Source: Trissonchulus latispiculum
Taxonomy: Eukaryota; Nematoda; Enoplea; Enoplida; Ironidae
DNA: 64,000 bases
Assembly (NCBI GenBank): GCA_030248195.1
Contig: JASAND010028335.1
Location: forward strand, 62,001 to 126,000
Reading direction: 5' to 3'
The notes beneath the pieces are model-generated. The model was not told the DNA's origin. It saw nothing but the letters and a program-made list of their open reading frames with translations, and did no database searches. Made by a program: the position numbers and the translations under genes. Shown one piece after another: positions 1 through 9,369 of this stretch; the first letter of the stretch is position 1; the number at the start of each line of letters is the position of its first letter.

Positions 1-50
1 TAACTCCATGCATTTAAGAAGAGTAAATTTTAATTCTACTCCACCGCTAG

Positions 51-108
51 CCGCCAGATATGGCAACGCCGAGGCCGTCGCCGCCAGATATGGCAACGCC
101 GAGGCCGT
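51..108. repeat. 30-bp tandem duplication
   Basis: Two adjacent copies of a 30-bp unit beginning CCGCCAGATATGGCAACG (51-80 and 81-108), differing only in the last bases. The GC-rich unit stands out from its AT-rich surroundings. No coding role is seen. Confidence 0.85.
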
Positions 109-1181
109 TCTTTTTAAAAAGGAGGAGACGTCATCCGTCGTGACGTCGACCAGGCTTTGACACTCCTTCTGGCAACTTGGTTGAGTTGTTTTGACCAACC
201 TTACGGGGCCAGTTTCCTGGCTAACACTTTGCACCTTCGGGTGATGATCATCACATTGTGATGTCTAATGCAGCAAACAACAACAACCCTAACTCCAGCT
301 TCCTTGAAAAAAGGAACTGGCTATGCTGAAAGTTACATAAACATCCTGACTACCACAATATAAGTCAATTTATTAGCAAACGGATGTCATCATATGTAAA
401 CATAAGTAAATGAATGCTATTAAATTAGATTCATGTTTGAAGAACTTTTGAGAAAGAATATATTTAAAAGGGGGTCCTAATTTTGGTCGTTTTCAGACTT
501 TCTCCGATCTCGCTGATTTTTACATATTTTATGCTCCAAACGGTATATTTTAACTAGTTTTAAAAACTACATTTGCAAGCCGTACGGTTGTTGAGAAATT
601 TCATCTCAAAGCTGAGGTATCATGTGTTAAACATATGATACTAAAAAGTTTCACTTTTTTGGTGTAGTGTCAAAAAATCCCGAAACTGGGCAATGCTAAC
701 CAGCCTTCTGGTATCATTAGAAAGGCCTAGATAAAGTCTGTGATCGAAATTTTAACGTCTCCAATTTCAGAGACATATCTAAGAGAAACGTTGATTGAAT
801 AAACTGAATTGAATTGTTAACACTACCTAAGTCATGAAGATTAGGCACTTTTGTAAAAGTAGAGAAATATCTTTCGACTAAAAAGGACTAGTATATATAA
901 TTGTTTTAAGCAATAAATCAGTTTATTTATATTATTAGTTTAGAACAATCAGCTTTGCATACACATAACTTCAAAGGTCTTAAAACTAGTGCGGGCTTTC
1001 GCGAGCCCAGAATTTTGCATGAGGGCCGCGGACCGATCCTGTGCGGGCCAAAAATTTAAGAATGTTCCCAGCATGTTTTAAAACATCCACTAAAAATAAA
1101 GCACGCTATGCCGCAGCCAATGAGATCGAACGTGCAAGTTCCTGAGTTCCAAGTTCCTACGTCAGTTCATCATAAGTTTAG
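109..1181. other. Non-coding stretch left of the LTR element
   Basis: No exon of the minus-strand Ig gene and no long open frame could be found here. A small hairpin (GTATCAT/ATGATAC) sits near 617-642. Probably intron of the Ig gene, because the last exon visible to the right ends in the middle of an Ig domain. Confidence 0.4.
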
Positions 1182-1359
1182 CAAGTGTAACGTAACGCTC
1201 GCGTCGGCCCCCCCATGTTTAACTAATTTTGTTTCAGCAACTTCTAAACGATAGTTTACGCTCTAGTTCATTTTAGTATGTCATTTTTCTCCATTTTTGC
1301 GTCACTCCGTAACATTTAAAACTAAACTTTTCTATTTCCCCGTAGGCTATTTTACAAAG

Positions 1360-1367
1360 TATATAAA
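1360..1367 (+). promoter_or_regulatory. TATA box of the 5' LTR
   Basis: TATATAAA lies inside the LTR about 300 bp upstream of its AATAAA, the normal U3/R arrangement. The same sequence recurs in the 3' LTR at 6220-6227. Confidence 0.6.
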
Positions 1368-1656
1368 GTACAACATTTCTTAAATTTTCAGTTCTGCAGG
1401 CTGCTCCGTACAAACTTCGTGTCTTCAGCAACGCCCACCATCTGCCTACTAAAGTTATGTGTTAAAGTCAACTGAGGTTCTGCCACTTTTGAAATGTCTT
1501 TCCCCGGGTCTCTTATGTGTTCTGTAGTCTCTGCGGGGACTCCTTGTTAATCCGCAACTCCTGAGGGAGTTCCGTATATTAATAAGTTCATTTGCAGTTC
1601 CGGAGGGAGCTCCGTTTAAGTTAACCAGTATTTCCCGAGGGAAGTCCTATTTCGGC

Positions 1657-1662
1657 AATAAA
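1657..1662 (+). terminator. LTR polyadenylation signal
   Basis: AATAAA near the end of the LTR. The 3' LTR copy at 6517-6522, the one that would end the transcript, lies only a few bases before the inserted palindrome (6526), so cleavage would now fall in foreign sequence. Confidence 0.6.
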
Positions 1663-1708
1663 CTAGTGTAACCTTTCCGTAGGCTGACTCTAGGCTGGTC
1701 TGTTACAT

Positions 1709-1726
1709 TGGTGTCAGAAGTGGGAT
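1709..1726 (+). promoter_or_regulatory. Primer binding site, tRNA-Leu type
   Basis: TGGTGTCAGAAGTGGGAT starts two bases after the LTR end and is complementary to a tRNA 3' end of leucine type including CCA. It marks the minus-strand DNA start of an LTR retroelement and fixes the LTR boundary. Confidence 0.8.
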
Positions 1727-1751
1727 CTCTGCGTCCGATCAGTCAACGTGC

Positions 1752-4112
1752 ATGCAACGGACCCCACCCAGAACTCGGAAGACAACAGCAGCAGCAGCAG
1801 CACCAGCTTCAGCGTCAGCCCAGTCTACCAGACCTACGGATCCACAAGCTGCGAGCAGCGACGCCTCCGTGAATCCACAACCACCACAGCCAACCCAATC
1901 CACAGCAGCAGCAGTGTCTGACACCGCCCAGTCTAAATCTTCCTCGGAAACCCGTCTCTTGTCCCCAGAAGAAATCCAAAACCATCTGCGTCAACAGGCC
2001 TACCAGATCCATCAGGACCGAACTAATATCAGCAGCCTCAGTTCCAGCCTCTCCTCCCTTGAAAGCCGTCTCACCGCCCTTGACAGCGGACTAGACCAGC
2101 GATTGCAACAAGTCGGCGCTGACCTCCGCCGAGTCCAATCAGACCTCAGTGTAGTGGACCCTAACTTCCTCGCCCAACTGCGGCAAAGGAATCCTATTAC
2201 TCAGCTTGACTCTTTGCGTCAGGCCGTTGATCAGCTAACCCAGCAACCTCAGATTCACCACCCTCAGATTCCAAACCTCCCTCAGTTACCCATGGCTGCA
2301 GGAAGCTTCACGCTACCCAAGGACGCCCTTACAGTTTTCTCCGGCAAGCCGGATGAACAGATAAAGGACTGGTTCCGTACATTCGATTTTGTTACGGATG
2401 CCCAGAATTGCGACGATGCCATGAAGGCTAAGCTGGTACCCGTCTTCATGAGAAAACAGGCCGGGAAGAAATACGAAGACCTGGACCCGGCCGTGAAGAC
2501 AGATTACCCCCAGCTTAAGGCCGAGCTGATTAAGAAATTGGAAAGAAAAGAAGCGGAGATGTTGGCCAGTCTCAGTCTCGCCTCCCGTCAGCAGAAGCCC
2601 AACGAAGCCGTCGCAGACTTTGCCTGGCATATCCAACAGCTGGCCGATGACGGCTATCCGGACATGACCTCAGCAGCCAAAGACATTCTGGTCTTTAGAA
2701 GTTTCCTACAGAATCTGCACCCCTACTACAAGAGAGCACTCCTGCCTCTGAACCCTCAGAATTTCCAGGATGCCGTACAGAAGGCACAGCAGCTGGAGGC
2801 ACTGGAAGCTATGCATCCCCAGTATCCCTATCAGACGGCACCTCCGGTGCCATACCTGAACGATTTGCCTCGACAGTTTAATGTCGGTGCTGTGAATAGT
2901 CAGCCCGCCGCAGGTCCCACACCTTTGTTGCCAGCGGCCGCAGTGTTGAATTCTTCTGCTGGCATTGCAAACCTGCAGAAAACCGTCGAGCAACTCCAAG
3001 AGCAAATGGCGCAGCTCTCTCGCCAGATGTCCCAACAAAGATTTGAACCGCCTCGTCGGAGCAAAGGGAATGGTCAACGAAGAGAAGTCGGACCACGTCA
3101 GTTCACCACAGACTCCCGTCCCATCTGTCAGTACTGTGGGCGAGCTGGTCACTATGCTGCAGCCTGCAGACAAAGACAGGCGCAAGTGCAGGAAATGCAT
3201 CAGACGTTTAGGCAAGATGGAGGAAACCGATCTTATGACGGGCCCCGTAACGGCAACTCTCGACCAGGAATTTTGCGGATGAGTCCGCCTGGTAATTCTT
3301 CAGCTCCAGTTCGCCGGAGAGTGAACTTGATTACTCAGGCATCCCAGCCTGCTCAGCAAGCAGCCATGCACAACCCTTGGAATGAAGAACGGGAACGGCT
3401 CGTTTCTGAACTCCAGCGGGAACGAGAAATGAACCAGGTTTTGACCGAGCAGAACAAACGACTGGTTGCTCAAATCACTGACGATAGTTCACCTTCCTTC
3501 AGCCAATCAGCTTGTGCTAGCATTAGCACATCTGCCACTGCAAGTGAAGGTTGGTCCATGAAGCCAGATCCTCCGAGAAGGGGAGCTACCTCAAAGTTCT
3601 CTACCCTGGGAACCCTGCTCTTCTTTTCCCTCTTCTTGGGTGTTTTCCTGGGCACTGTCCAGGCAGGTAACGTGCTCATCGCACCTGAACACCCTATGCT
3701 TTGCATGTCTGATGAGGGCAAGTCTTTTTGGAAATTACCGGAACCACTACAGTGCTACGTGTCGTTCACCGACCCTGACTCTCAACCACTGGCCACAGAC
3801 GTTTTGCTCTATAAACGCAACTACGTCCAGTACAAGTCAAAGGCATATAAATGCACGAAGGTGAAGCAAGAAAAAGACGTGAAGACATATTTCTTTGGTA
3901 CTCATCACGTAGAACTGGACAAAAAGGTTAACATCCGTGTAGACGCAGACGAGTGCTACAGCATGAAGGAATGGCACAAGTGCTCGGAGGGCCCTCTTGC
4001 AAAGATTGGTGACCTCTACGAGACAAACAAACAATTAGACTGGTGGTATCCTGGAGGAGGCATCAATTGCTGTTACTACAAACATTTCGAAATCACCAAC
4101 GTCATTCCTTAG
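1752..4112 (+). CDS. gag polyprotein fused in frame to an envelope-like segment
   Basis: A 786-residue frame starting 26 bases after the primer site. Residues 1-70 are low-complexity Ala/Ser/Pro. Residues about 75-135 are heptad-like and probably coiled coil. A retrotransposon gag core (FSGKPDEQIKDWF near 195, then the helical region to about 350) follows, then a CCHC zinc knuckle at C459-C462-H467-C472 for RNA packaging. Where protease should begin, the frame instead runs through a Ser-rich linker into a hydrophobic stretch at about 616-640 ending VQAG, which looks like a signal peptide or membrane anchor. A Cys-rich ectodomain-like part (about 640-786) resembles the N-terminal part of retroelement envelope glycoproteins. 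It stops at TAG 4110. The fusion most simply reflects an in-frame deletion of pol; family-level homology of the env-like part is inferred, not searched. Confidence 0.85.
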   Translation: MQRTPPRTRKTTAAAAAPASASAQSTRPTDPQAASSDASVNPQPPQPTQSTAAAVSDTAQSKSSSETRLLSPEEIQNHLRQQAYQIHQDRTNISSLSSSLSSLESRLTALDSGLDQRLQQVGADLRRVQSDLSVVDPNFLAQLRQRNPITQLDSLRQAVDQLTQQPQIHHPQIPNLPQLPMAAGSFTLPKDALTVFSGKPDEQIKDWFRTFDFVTDAQNCDDAMKAKLVPVFMRKQAGKKYEDLDPAVKTDYPQLKAELIKKLERKEAEMLASLSLASRQQKPNEAVADFAWHIQQLADDGYPDMTSAAKDILVFRSFLQNLHPYYKRALLPLNPQNFQDAVQKAQQLEALEAMHPQYPYQTAPPVPYLNDLPRQFNVGAVNSQPAAGPTPLLPAAAVLNSSAGIANLQKTVEQLQEQMAQLSRQMSQQRFEPPRRSKGNGQRREVGPRQFTTDSRPICQYCGRAGHYAAACRQRQAQVQEMHQTFRQDGGNRSYDGPRNGNSRPGILRMSPPGNSSAPVRRRVNLITQASQPAQQAAMHNPWNEERERLVSELQREREMNQVLTEQNKRLVAQITDDSSPSFSQSACASISTSATASEGWSMKPDPPRRGATSKFSTLGTLLFFSLFLGVFLGTVQAGNVLIAPEHPMLCMSDEGKSFWKLPEPLQCYVSFTDPDSQPLATDVLLYKRNYVQYKSKAYKCTKVKQEKDVKTYFFGTHHVELDKKVNIRVDADECYSMKEWHKCSEGPLAKIGDLYETNKQLDWWYPGGGINCCYYKHFEITNVIP

Positions 4113-4134
4113 TCCCCCACCAGGACTGCCGCCA

Positions 4135-4617
4135 TTGCCTGTGCTACAGCAGCCGGTACAGTTGCCTTTGCCACCGGTATATCAGCAGCCGGCAGCGTCG
4201 GAATTTGTTTTGTCACGCCACCCACCTTTGGCTCTTGATTATGCTCTGCCTAATTCGGCCTTGTCCTCCGCAGTTCCGGTCTACTTCGGACCGCGGTATC
4301 ACGGCCCGACCACGTTTCCATTCAGGCCAATCGCCCCACAGCAACCGACCGTCGCAGCCGTATCATCAGCTGCGTTATATGATCCCACCGCTCAATCTGT
4401 GGAACCATATTACGTGGAACCCCCACCGACCCCGAGCTTGTGCTCAGCAACGACCTCTACGGCGACCTCTGGGGGAGCTCGTTCTGTCTGTCTCGTCAGA
4501 TCCCCCTGTTACCACTTCGTCAGATCCCTCTGTCACCACTATACCGTCTTCCGTCGAGATCATTCATGGTACCTACTTCAGGTGAAAGCCAAAAGGGGCC
4601 ACCTGCACCTACCGTAG
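4135..4617 (+). CDS. Proline-rich accessory frame of the LTR element
   Basis: This 160-residue frame overlaps the next one in a different phase. Its first 100 residues are Pro/Gln/Tyr-rich (repeated LPPVYQQP-like and PTAQSVEPYY-like stretches) and look like real coding. The last third, overlapping the next frame, looks like out-of-frame sequence. A frameshift near 4440-4580 would join it to the downstream frame, so it may be the damaged start of a larger accessory protein. No known family recognised. Confidence 0.4.
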   Translation: MPVLQQPVQLPLPPVYQQPAASEFVLSRHPPLALDYALPNSALSSAVPVYFGPRYHGPTTFPFRPIAPQQPTVAAVSSAALYDPTAQSVEPYYVEPPPTPSLCSATTSTATSGGARSVCLVRSPCYHFVRSLCHHYTVFRRDHSWYLLQVKAKRGHLHLP

Positions 4618-5216
4618 GCGATGCTTCTAACTCCGTTGTTTCCGCTTCAGCGGTGTCTATCTCAGAAGCGCCCTCACAGCGGAGCCACATTGCTTCTGTT
4701 TCAGCCGAAGGAGCTACCGGTAAATCTTTACCCTCTGGCTCCAATCCGATGGTAGATCAGCCAGTTACAGAAGAAGACGACGATATCATTCACCTGGAAC
4801 CGCTACCATCAGACGGGGGTGGATCCAGACCACGGACACCAACGGGCAATAGCATCCACGCGGACAGCCTCTATGGTGACCTTGATTTGGCTCCTGTGCC
4901 TCTGAACCATCAAGCCAACGATCCAGTTGTGGATGATCTTCCCCTTGGGGCTGTGGCCGATGGGACAGAAGATGGGGATGCCCCACGCACCCCCCGCTGC
5001 AGCTGTTGCGGCTTCCGATCCCGACCGTGTGCGGGTGAACGGTGCCATCATTGCGAGCTAACACGAGCAGATCATGTACATCTGCCTACTCCCTTCTGCC
5101 GACGCTTCATTCAGCGTCCCTTAGCTGACGATTGCTCTGACTGTGCCCATGCGCCCAATCGCCACAGTAAACTGTGTCGGCACTCGACTTGCACCAATTG
5201 CTACCACTATTCGTGA
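4440..5216 (+). CDS. Acidic, Cys-rich accessory protein of the LTR element
   Basis: A 258-residue frame in the same phase as gag and as the next frame. The start is arbitrary; convincing coding begins near 4560. The middle is acidic and Pro/Ser/Thr-rich (EEDDDIIHLEPLP). The end carries clustered cysteines and histidines (CSCCGF, CHHC, CSDC, CTNC) that could bind zinc. It ends at TGA 5214-5216, but the same frame stays open on both sides of that single stop. Not recognised as a described retroelement protein. Confidence 0.45.
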   Translation: MLSNDLYGDLWGSSFCLSRQIPLLPLRQIPLSPLYRLPSRSFMVPTSGESQKGPPAPTVGDASNSVVSASAVSISEAPSQRSHIASVSAEGATGKSLPSGSNPMVDQPVTEEDDDIIHLEPLPSDGGGSRPRTPTGNSIHADSLYGDLDLAPVPLNHQANDPVVDDLPLGAVADGTEDGDAPRTPRCSCCGFRSRPCAGERCHHCELTRADHVHLPTPFCRRFIQRPLADDCSDCAHAPNRHSKLCRHSTCTNCYHYS

Positions 5217-5255
5217 TGGGAGGGTCGGCCCTGTCGTAATCGCACTCCTAGCTAT

Positions 5256-5981
5256 GTGGAGTACGACCATGTGAACGGCACCCTGCCGGCCTATTTCAAA
5301 AAGCTGGTAGCTTATGCGAAGGAACGTCGAATCTCAGTTGATGGGATTCGAGACGTCTGCCTTCGACGTCTGGAGCGAGGAGGAATTCCTCCTTTTCTGC
5401 GTCTGTGCCGGGAAATAACTGCTTATTTGGACAGCCATGAAGTCACCTATGATCTCGTAATCCCTACTACTGATAATTCAGTATCACGGGAATTTGAGTT
5501 CGACGTCACTCGCACCTTGTGTGCTATGTATCCGACGTTGAATACTACCGAGGCGAAAAAGTTGTTCGCCGAATTTCTAGTGTCTTTCTGGGCTGTCTTT
5601 CACTACAACTATCGTCATCGGAACCGCTTTCATAAGCGGCTTCGCCAAATTATCGAAGGAATCGATCCTCTCAATACTTCCCGTCGCATTGCGCCCACCT
5701 ATCGAAACCATGGCTGTTTCGAGCAGCTAGAGCATTTCACCGATGATTGCATGGCTGTGTACCTCACTGCCGTTTATGCACTGGTCGGGGAAAATCAGTA
5801 TCAAGGCAGTTTTTATGAAGCGGCCAAGGCTGTGGCCAAGTACCGATCGTGGCGAACTGCCCCTCCAGTTGCTGTGGGCATTTGCTGTCCTGCCAGGTCC
5901 CCTGTCCTGCTCCTCTATGGCGTCACTGCTGACAGTCGTGTCATCAAACTGCATCTCCATCAGATAGACCAGACTGTTTAA
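5256..5981 (+). CDS. Unknown 241-residue protein of the LTR element
   Basis: Starts MEYDHVNGTLPAYFKKLVAY and is in the same frame as the preceding Cys-rich frame, separated only by TGA 5214. It may be the C-terminal part of one protein of about 500 residues. Predominantly helical in look, rich in Arg/His/Tyr/Phe, with no transmembrane segment and no polymerase, integrase or protease motif. It ends about 50 bp before the polypurine tract, where envelope or accessory genes sit in Metaviridae. Function unknown. Confidence 0.55.
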   Translation: MEYDHVNGTLPAYFKKLVAYAKERRISVDGIRDVCLRRLERGGIPPFLRLCREITAYLDSHEVTYDLVIPTTDNSVSREFEFDVTRTLCAMYPTLNTTEAKKLFAEFLVSFWAVFHYNYRHRNRFHKRLRQIIEGIDPLNTSRRIAPTYRNHGCFEQLEHFTDDCMAVYLTAVYALVGENQYQGSFYEAAKAVAKYRSWRTAPPVAVGICCPARSPVLLLYGVTADSRVIKLHLHQIDQTV

Positions 5982-6031
5982 CCTTGTTTTTCTTTTTGTT
6001 TGTTGTTTGAGACTCGGGGGCGAGCCTTTTC

Positions 6032-6045
6032 GGAGAGGGGGGTAG
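6032..6045 (+). promoter_or_regulatory. Polypurine tract
   Basis: GGAGAGGGGGGTAG lies immediately before the 3' LTR start (TGTAAC at 6046), the expected plus-strand primer position. Confidence 0.75.
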
Positions 6046-7735
6046 TGTAACGTAACGCTCGCGTCGGCCCCCCCATGTTTAACTAATTTTGTTTCAGCAA
6101 CTTCTAAACGATAGTTTACGCTCTAGTTCATTTTAGTATGTCATTTTTCTCCATTTTTGCGTCACTCCGTAACATTTAAAACTAAACTTTTCTATTTCCC
6201 CGTAGGCTATTTTACAAAGTATATAAAGTACAACATTTCTTAAATTTTCAGTTCTGCAGGCTGCTCCGTACAAACTTCGTGTCTTCAGCAACGCCCACCA
6301 TCTGCCTACTAAAGTTATGTGTTAAAGTCAACCGAGGTTCTGCCACTTTTGAAATGTCTTTCCCCGGGTCTCTTATGTGTTCTGTAGTCTCTGCGGGGAC
6401 TCCTTGTTAATCCGCAACTCCTGAGGGAGTTCCGTATATTAATAAGTTCATTTGCAGTTCCTGAGGGAGCTCCGTTTGAGTTAACCAGTATTTCCCGAGG
6501 GAAGTCCTATTTCGGCAATAAACTAAAGTCTGACCAAAAATTCTTGGAACCGAAATGTGAGCGGCTGTCCTGAGTTATCATTTGAAGGTAGCCTATATAA
6601 TGTATATATTTTTCGAATCCTCAGGAACCCGAGATTTCGAAAATCCGAAAAATTCCGAAATTCCGGATTTCATTCACGGAAAATTTAAAATTTTTAGGTT
6701 TTCGCCCAATTTTTATCGCAATCAAAATTTGGTTCTGACAGTCGAATAGAGCTGGTCCCGCTACACATTTTTGCTCTTAGAAGCTTTTCACTAAAATGCA
6801 CCCAATTTCCGGAATTCCGGGTTTTCAAAATTACCGAATTTTAAAAATTTCCTCCAATACCCACAAGATGGGTATCATTCGAAAGCTCTTATCGGGCTGA
6901 ACAACTTTTGTAATAGAACGAACTCGTGAAAATGCACTCAATTCCCGGAATTTGCGAAAACCGGATTTTCCGGATTTTAAAAATTTTCTCCAATGCCCAC
7001 AATATGGATATCATTCGAGAGCTCTTGATGACCTGAACAAATCTTGTAATAGAACCAACTTGGGGAAATGAGCCCAGTTCTCGGAATTCACGAAAATTTC
7101 CAAGCTAGAATGAAATCCGGAATTCGTGAATTCCGGGACTTAGGTGCATTTTCAGACATTGGTTCTATTACAAGATTTGTTCAGCTCATCAAGAGCTCGC
7201 GAATGATATCCATATTGTGGGGATTGGAGAAAATTTTTAAAATCCGGAAAATCCGGTTTTCGCGAATTCCGGGAATTGAGTGCATTTTCACGAGTTCGTT
7301 CTATTACAAAAGTTGTTCAGCCCGATAAGAGCTTTCGAATGATACCCATCTTGTGGGTATTGGAGGAAATTTTTAAAATTCGGTAATTTTGAAAACCCGG
7401 AATTCCGGAAATTGGGTGCATTTTCGTGAAAAGCTTCTAAGAGCAAAAATGTGTAACCGGACCAGGTCTATTCGACTGTCAGAACCAAATTTTGATTGCG
7501 ATAAAAATTGGGCGAAAAACTAAAAATTTTAAATTTTCCGTGAATGAAATACGGAATTTCGGATTTTTTCGGATTTTCGAAATCTCGGGTTCCTGAGGAT
7601 TCGAAAAATATATACATTATATAGGCTACCTTCAAATGATAACTCAGGACAGCCGCTCACATTTCGGTTCCAAGAATTTTTGGTCAGACTTTAGTGTAAC
7701 CTTTCCGTAGGCTGACTCTAGGCTGGTCTGTTACA
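6046..7735 (+). repeat. 3' LTR, interrupted by a palindromic insertion
   Basis: LTR sequence runs 6046-6525 and resumes 7694-7735. Removing the insert and one TA gives exactly 522 bp, matching the 5' LTR. The final GTTACA is followed by the CAAG target duplication. Confidence 0.93.
6526..7691. mobile_element. Palindromic MITE with TA target duplication
   Basis: Begins AAGTCTGACCAAAAATTC and ends with its reverse complement. The arms (about 6526-7060 and 7157-7691) are near-perfect inverted repeats around a loop of about 95 bp. It is flanked by TA (6524-6525 and 7692-7693), and the empty site is visible in the 5' LTR at 1664-1665. TA duplications are the hallmark of Tc1/mariner-like transposases; no transposase is encoded. 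Related pieces lie at 62905-63004 and 63350-63745. Confidence 0.93.
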
Positions 7736-8049
7736 CAAGTTGCTGATTGGTTATCTTAGCTACCTACATTTCTGTCTATTTATCTGCTGAACAATCTGCG
7801 AAAACATGCCGTTTTATGCAATAGAATCGTTCAAATTATCAGAACATTACTTATACAACCATATGAAAATCGAACAAAATTTTTTACTGATTGCAGTAAT
7901 GAAATCGATTTGAATGAAGAATAAAAATAGACGCACATAAGTAGTTATCGGAAATAGTAAATAGAATACTTGAGAATCGAATAATATGGACACAAGAAAA
8001 ATTAGTTAATAAACCACAGACTTGTGAATTTTCAATGAGAGTATTTATT

Positions 8050-8340
8050 AAATCTTCCTTTGTATTTTAACTCCGCTTAACCCACGTATTTTGATTGGGG
8101 TTAAAGTTCAATGGAAAAACGCCGGAGGGAGTTAAACAGAGTTAAATTTAACCCTTTCATGAAAATTTTTAACTCTTGCATCGATTCTTAAAAAGGGCAG
8201 AGTTTTCACGAAACAGCACAGAGTTTTCACGAAACAGCACAGAGTTAAAAATTTTAACTCTCTCTAACTCGCAGGGTTAAAATTAACCCTTTTGATTCTT
8301 CGAGTTAATTTCTATTCGACCCTTTCTTGAAAAGACCCTC
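8050..8340. repeat. TTAACCC/GAGTTAA-rich repeat with 21-bp tandem
   Basis: Stretch rich in GTTAA/TTAAC motifs in both orientations, with a perfect 21-bp tandem (8198-8218, 8219-8239) beginning CAGAGTTTTCACG. Looks like a decayed foldback element in the intron left of exon 25. Confidence 0.5.
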
Positions 8341-8411
8341 AGTTTAACGAAAAAACAGGATATCGTAGTTCCGCTATAGTCAAATTATTAATACGATTAA
8401 AGAAGTAAAAC

Positions 8412-8564
8412 CTACATATGCTCCAGCCGGCATGGGACCATCAACCTTAGTCCATTCAATTCTAGCATCAGCATCTCCAGGAACTCGACAAGTGAACGTC
8501 ACAGAATCACCAAGGGCAACAATGCTCTTGCTGCTATGCAGTTGAATGAACAGCACGTCGGAAG
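8412..8564 (-). CDS. Ig-gene exon 25: first half of Ig14
   Basis: Reads SDVLFIQLHSSKSIVALG, then VTFTCRV (first Ig cysteine), then IEWTKVDGPMPAGAYV, the A-D strands of a perlecan-type I-set domain. The acceptor is TTTTCAG. The donor is either after 8412 (phase 1) or after 8416 (GTAGGT, phase 0); both keep the frame. The second half of the domain is not in the window before the LTR element, so the gene continues leftwards. Confidence 0.85.
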
Positions 8565-9057
8565 CTGAAAATGACGAGGTGTGAGAAATTTGCTGTTACT
8601 TAAACCAGGGGTTTACATACGAAAAGTCTGCTGAACACGACACTCAGTCTAATAATGTTGGGCGTTGGCTCTATCTATTTAAAATATAGAAAGAAACAAC
8701 AAAATTTTAGCAGTCTTTCGGCAGGAAAAATTTCCATCTGGGCCTGAAAACTGCACTTTGGCTGCCCGTTGGCCAGTCATTGGCGGTTGTCCCTTTGCTG
8801 TTGGACGGTCAATGGCAATTGGCCAGCCAACGACCAAAGTCCGGCCAAGCCAAATGGCTTGGCCGACGAAACATCTGGCCAACACCCAAAACTACTGTCC
8901 AATGAAATAAACTTGTATCCTGCGATATGATCGAAACATAAAGATCGATATCTTGGGGAGCTTTTCAGCATGTAAACCTGCAATGATGACATTTTATACA
9001 GCTGACAGTGTAATCAAAGCAGATTTAATGCTTAGATATTAACGGCAGCCTCGGAAC
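8565..9057. other. Intron with GGCCAA-rich patch
   Basis: Contains a stretch (8690-8890) dense in TTGGCC/GGCCAA motifs in both orientations, suggesting a degraded inverted-repeat element. No coding exon seen. Confidence 0.35.
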
Positions 9058-9084
9058 CATCCTCTACGATTTGTACTCTACGTA
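9058..9084 (-). CDS. Ig-gene exon 24: tentative 27-nt linker microexon
   Basis: After an acceptor CCACAG, reads RRVQIVED in the frame set by exon 23, ending before GTTCCG (a weak donor). It is 27 nt with phase 1 on both sides, so it could be skipped without changing the frame. If the donor is wrong, the frame meets TAA 31 nt later (about 9028) and this would be a terminal exon instead. Confidence 0.4.
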
Positions 9085-9137
9085 CTGTGGCAAACAAATT
9101 CAAACGCTAAATTTGTGTTCTGAACTCTTAAACTAAC

Positions 9138-9235
9138 CTTCAATAGAGACTTGAATGTATCCAAATGCATACTCTCCTTCAACTTCAACGCGACATTCAT
9201 AGCGGCCCTGATATTCATCCAGGAAGTTAGGTATC
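9138..9235 (-). CDS. Ig-gene exon 23: second half of Ig13
   Basis: Reads IPNFLDEYQGRYECRVEVEG, then YAFGYIQVSIE: strands E-G with the second Ig cysteine in the D-x-x-G-x-Y-x-C setting. Starts in phase 2 (joining exon 22 as R-I-P) and ends in phase 1 before GTTAGT. Confidence 0.9.
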
Positions 9236-9369
9236 CTGAAAGCTTATACAACAATCCAAACTTGTAACAAATGGTACAAACTAATACGTAAACATTAATA
9301 CACACACACATTATACACAAACAGTGTTATACAGTATATAATAACGAAATAGAAGACTTAAATTTGGAC

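Larger units (their letters stand above)
1186..1707 (+). repeat. 5' LTR (522 bp)
   Basis: Direct repeat of 6046-6525 plus 7694-7735 at a constant offset of 4860 up to the inserted palindrome. Bounded by 6-bp inverted ends TGTAAC/GTTACA. Carries a TATA box and an AATAAA signal in the expected order. Differences from the 3' copy are at 1473, near 1602 and near 1619. Confidence 0.93.
1186..7735 (+). mobile_element. LTR retrotransposon, pol-less derivative with env-like segment
   Basis: Two 522-bp LTRs begin TGTAAC and end GTTACA and are flanked by the 4-bp target duplication CAAG (1182-1185 and 7736-7739). A tRNA-Leu-type primer site follows the left LTR and a purine tract precedes the right LTR. 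The 4.3-kb interior encodes a gag with a CCHC knuckle fused to an envelope-like segment, plus two or three accessory frames. No protease, reverse transcriptase, RNase H or integrase motif was found, so the copy must rely on enzymes from elsewhere. Four-base duplications, the primer type and the gag style suggest the Ty3/gypsy (Metaviridae) group. The element is antisense to the host Ig gene and probably lies in its intron. The two LTRs differ at three of 522 positions, so the insertion is young. Confidence 0.9.

Noticed and set aside
5214..5216. TGA as a selenocysteine codon
   Set aside because: No SECIS-like structure was identified and the element is a mobile derivative with other damage; a simple mutation is more likely.
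7068..7328. 86-residue frame across the centre of the palindrome
   Set aside because: Lies across the inverted arms and loop of the MITE; no protein-like features.
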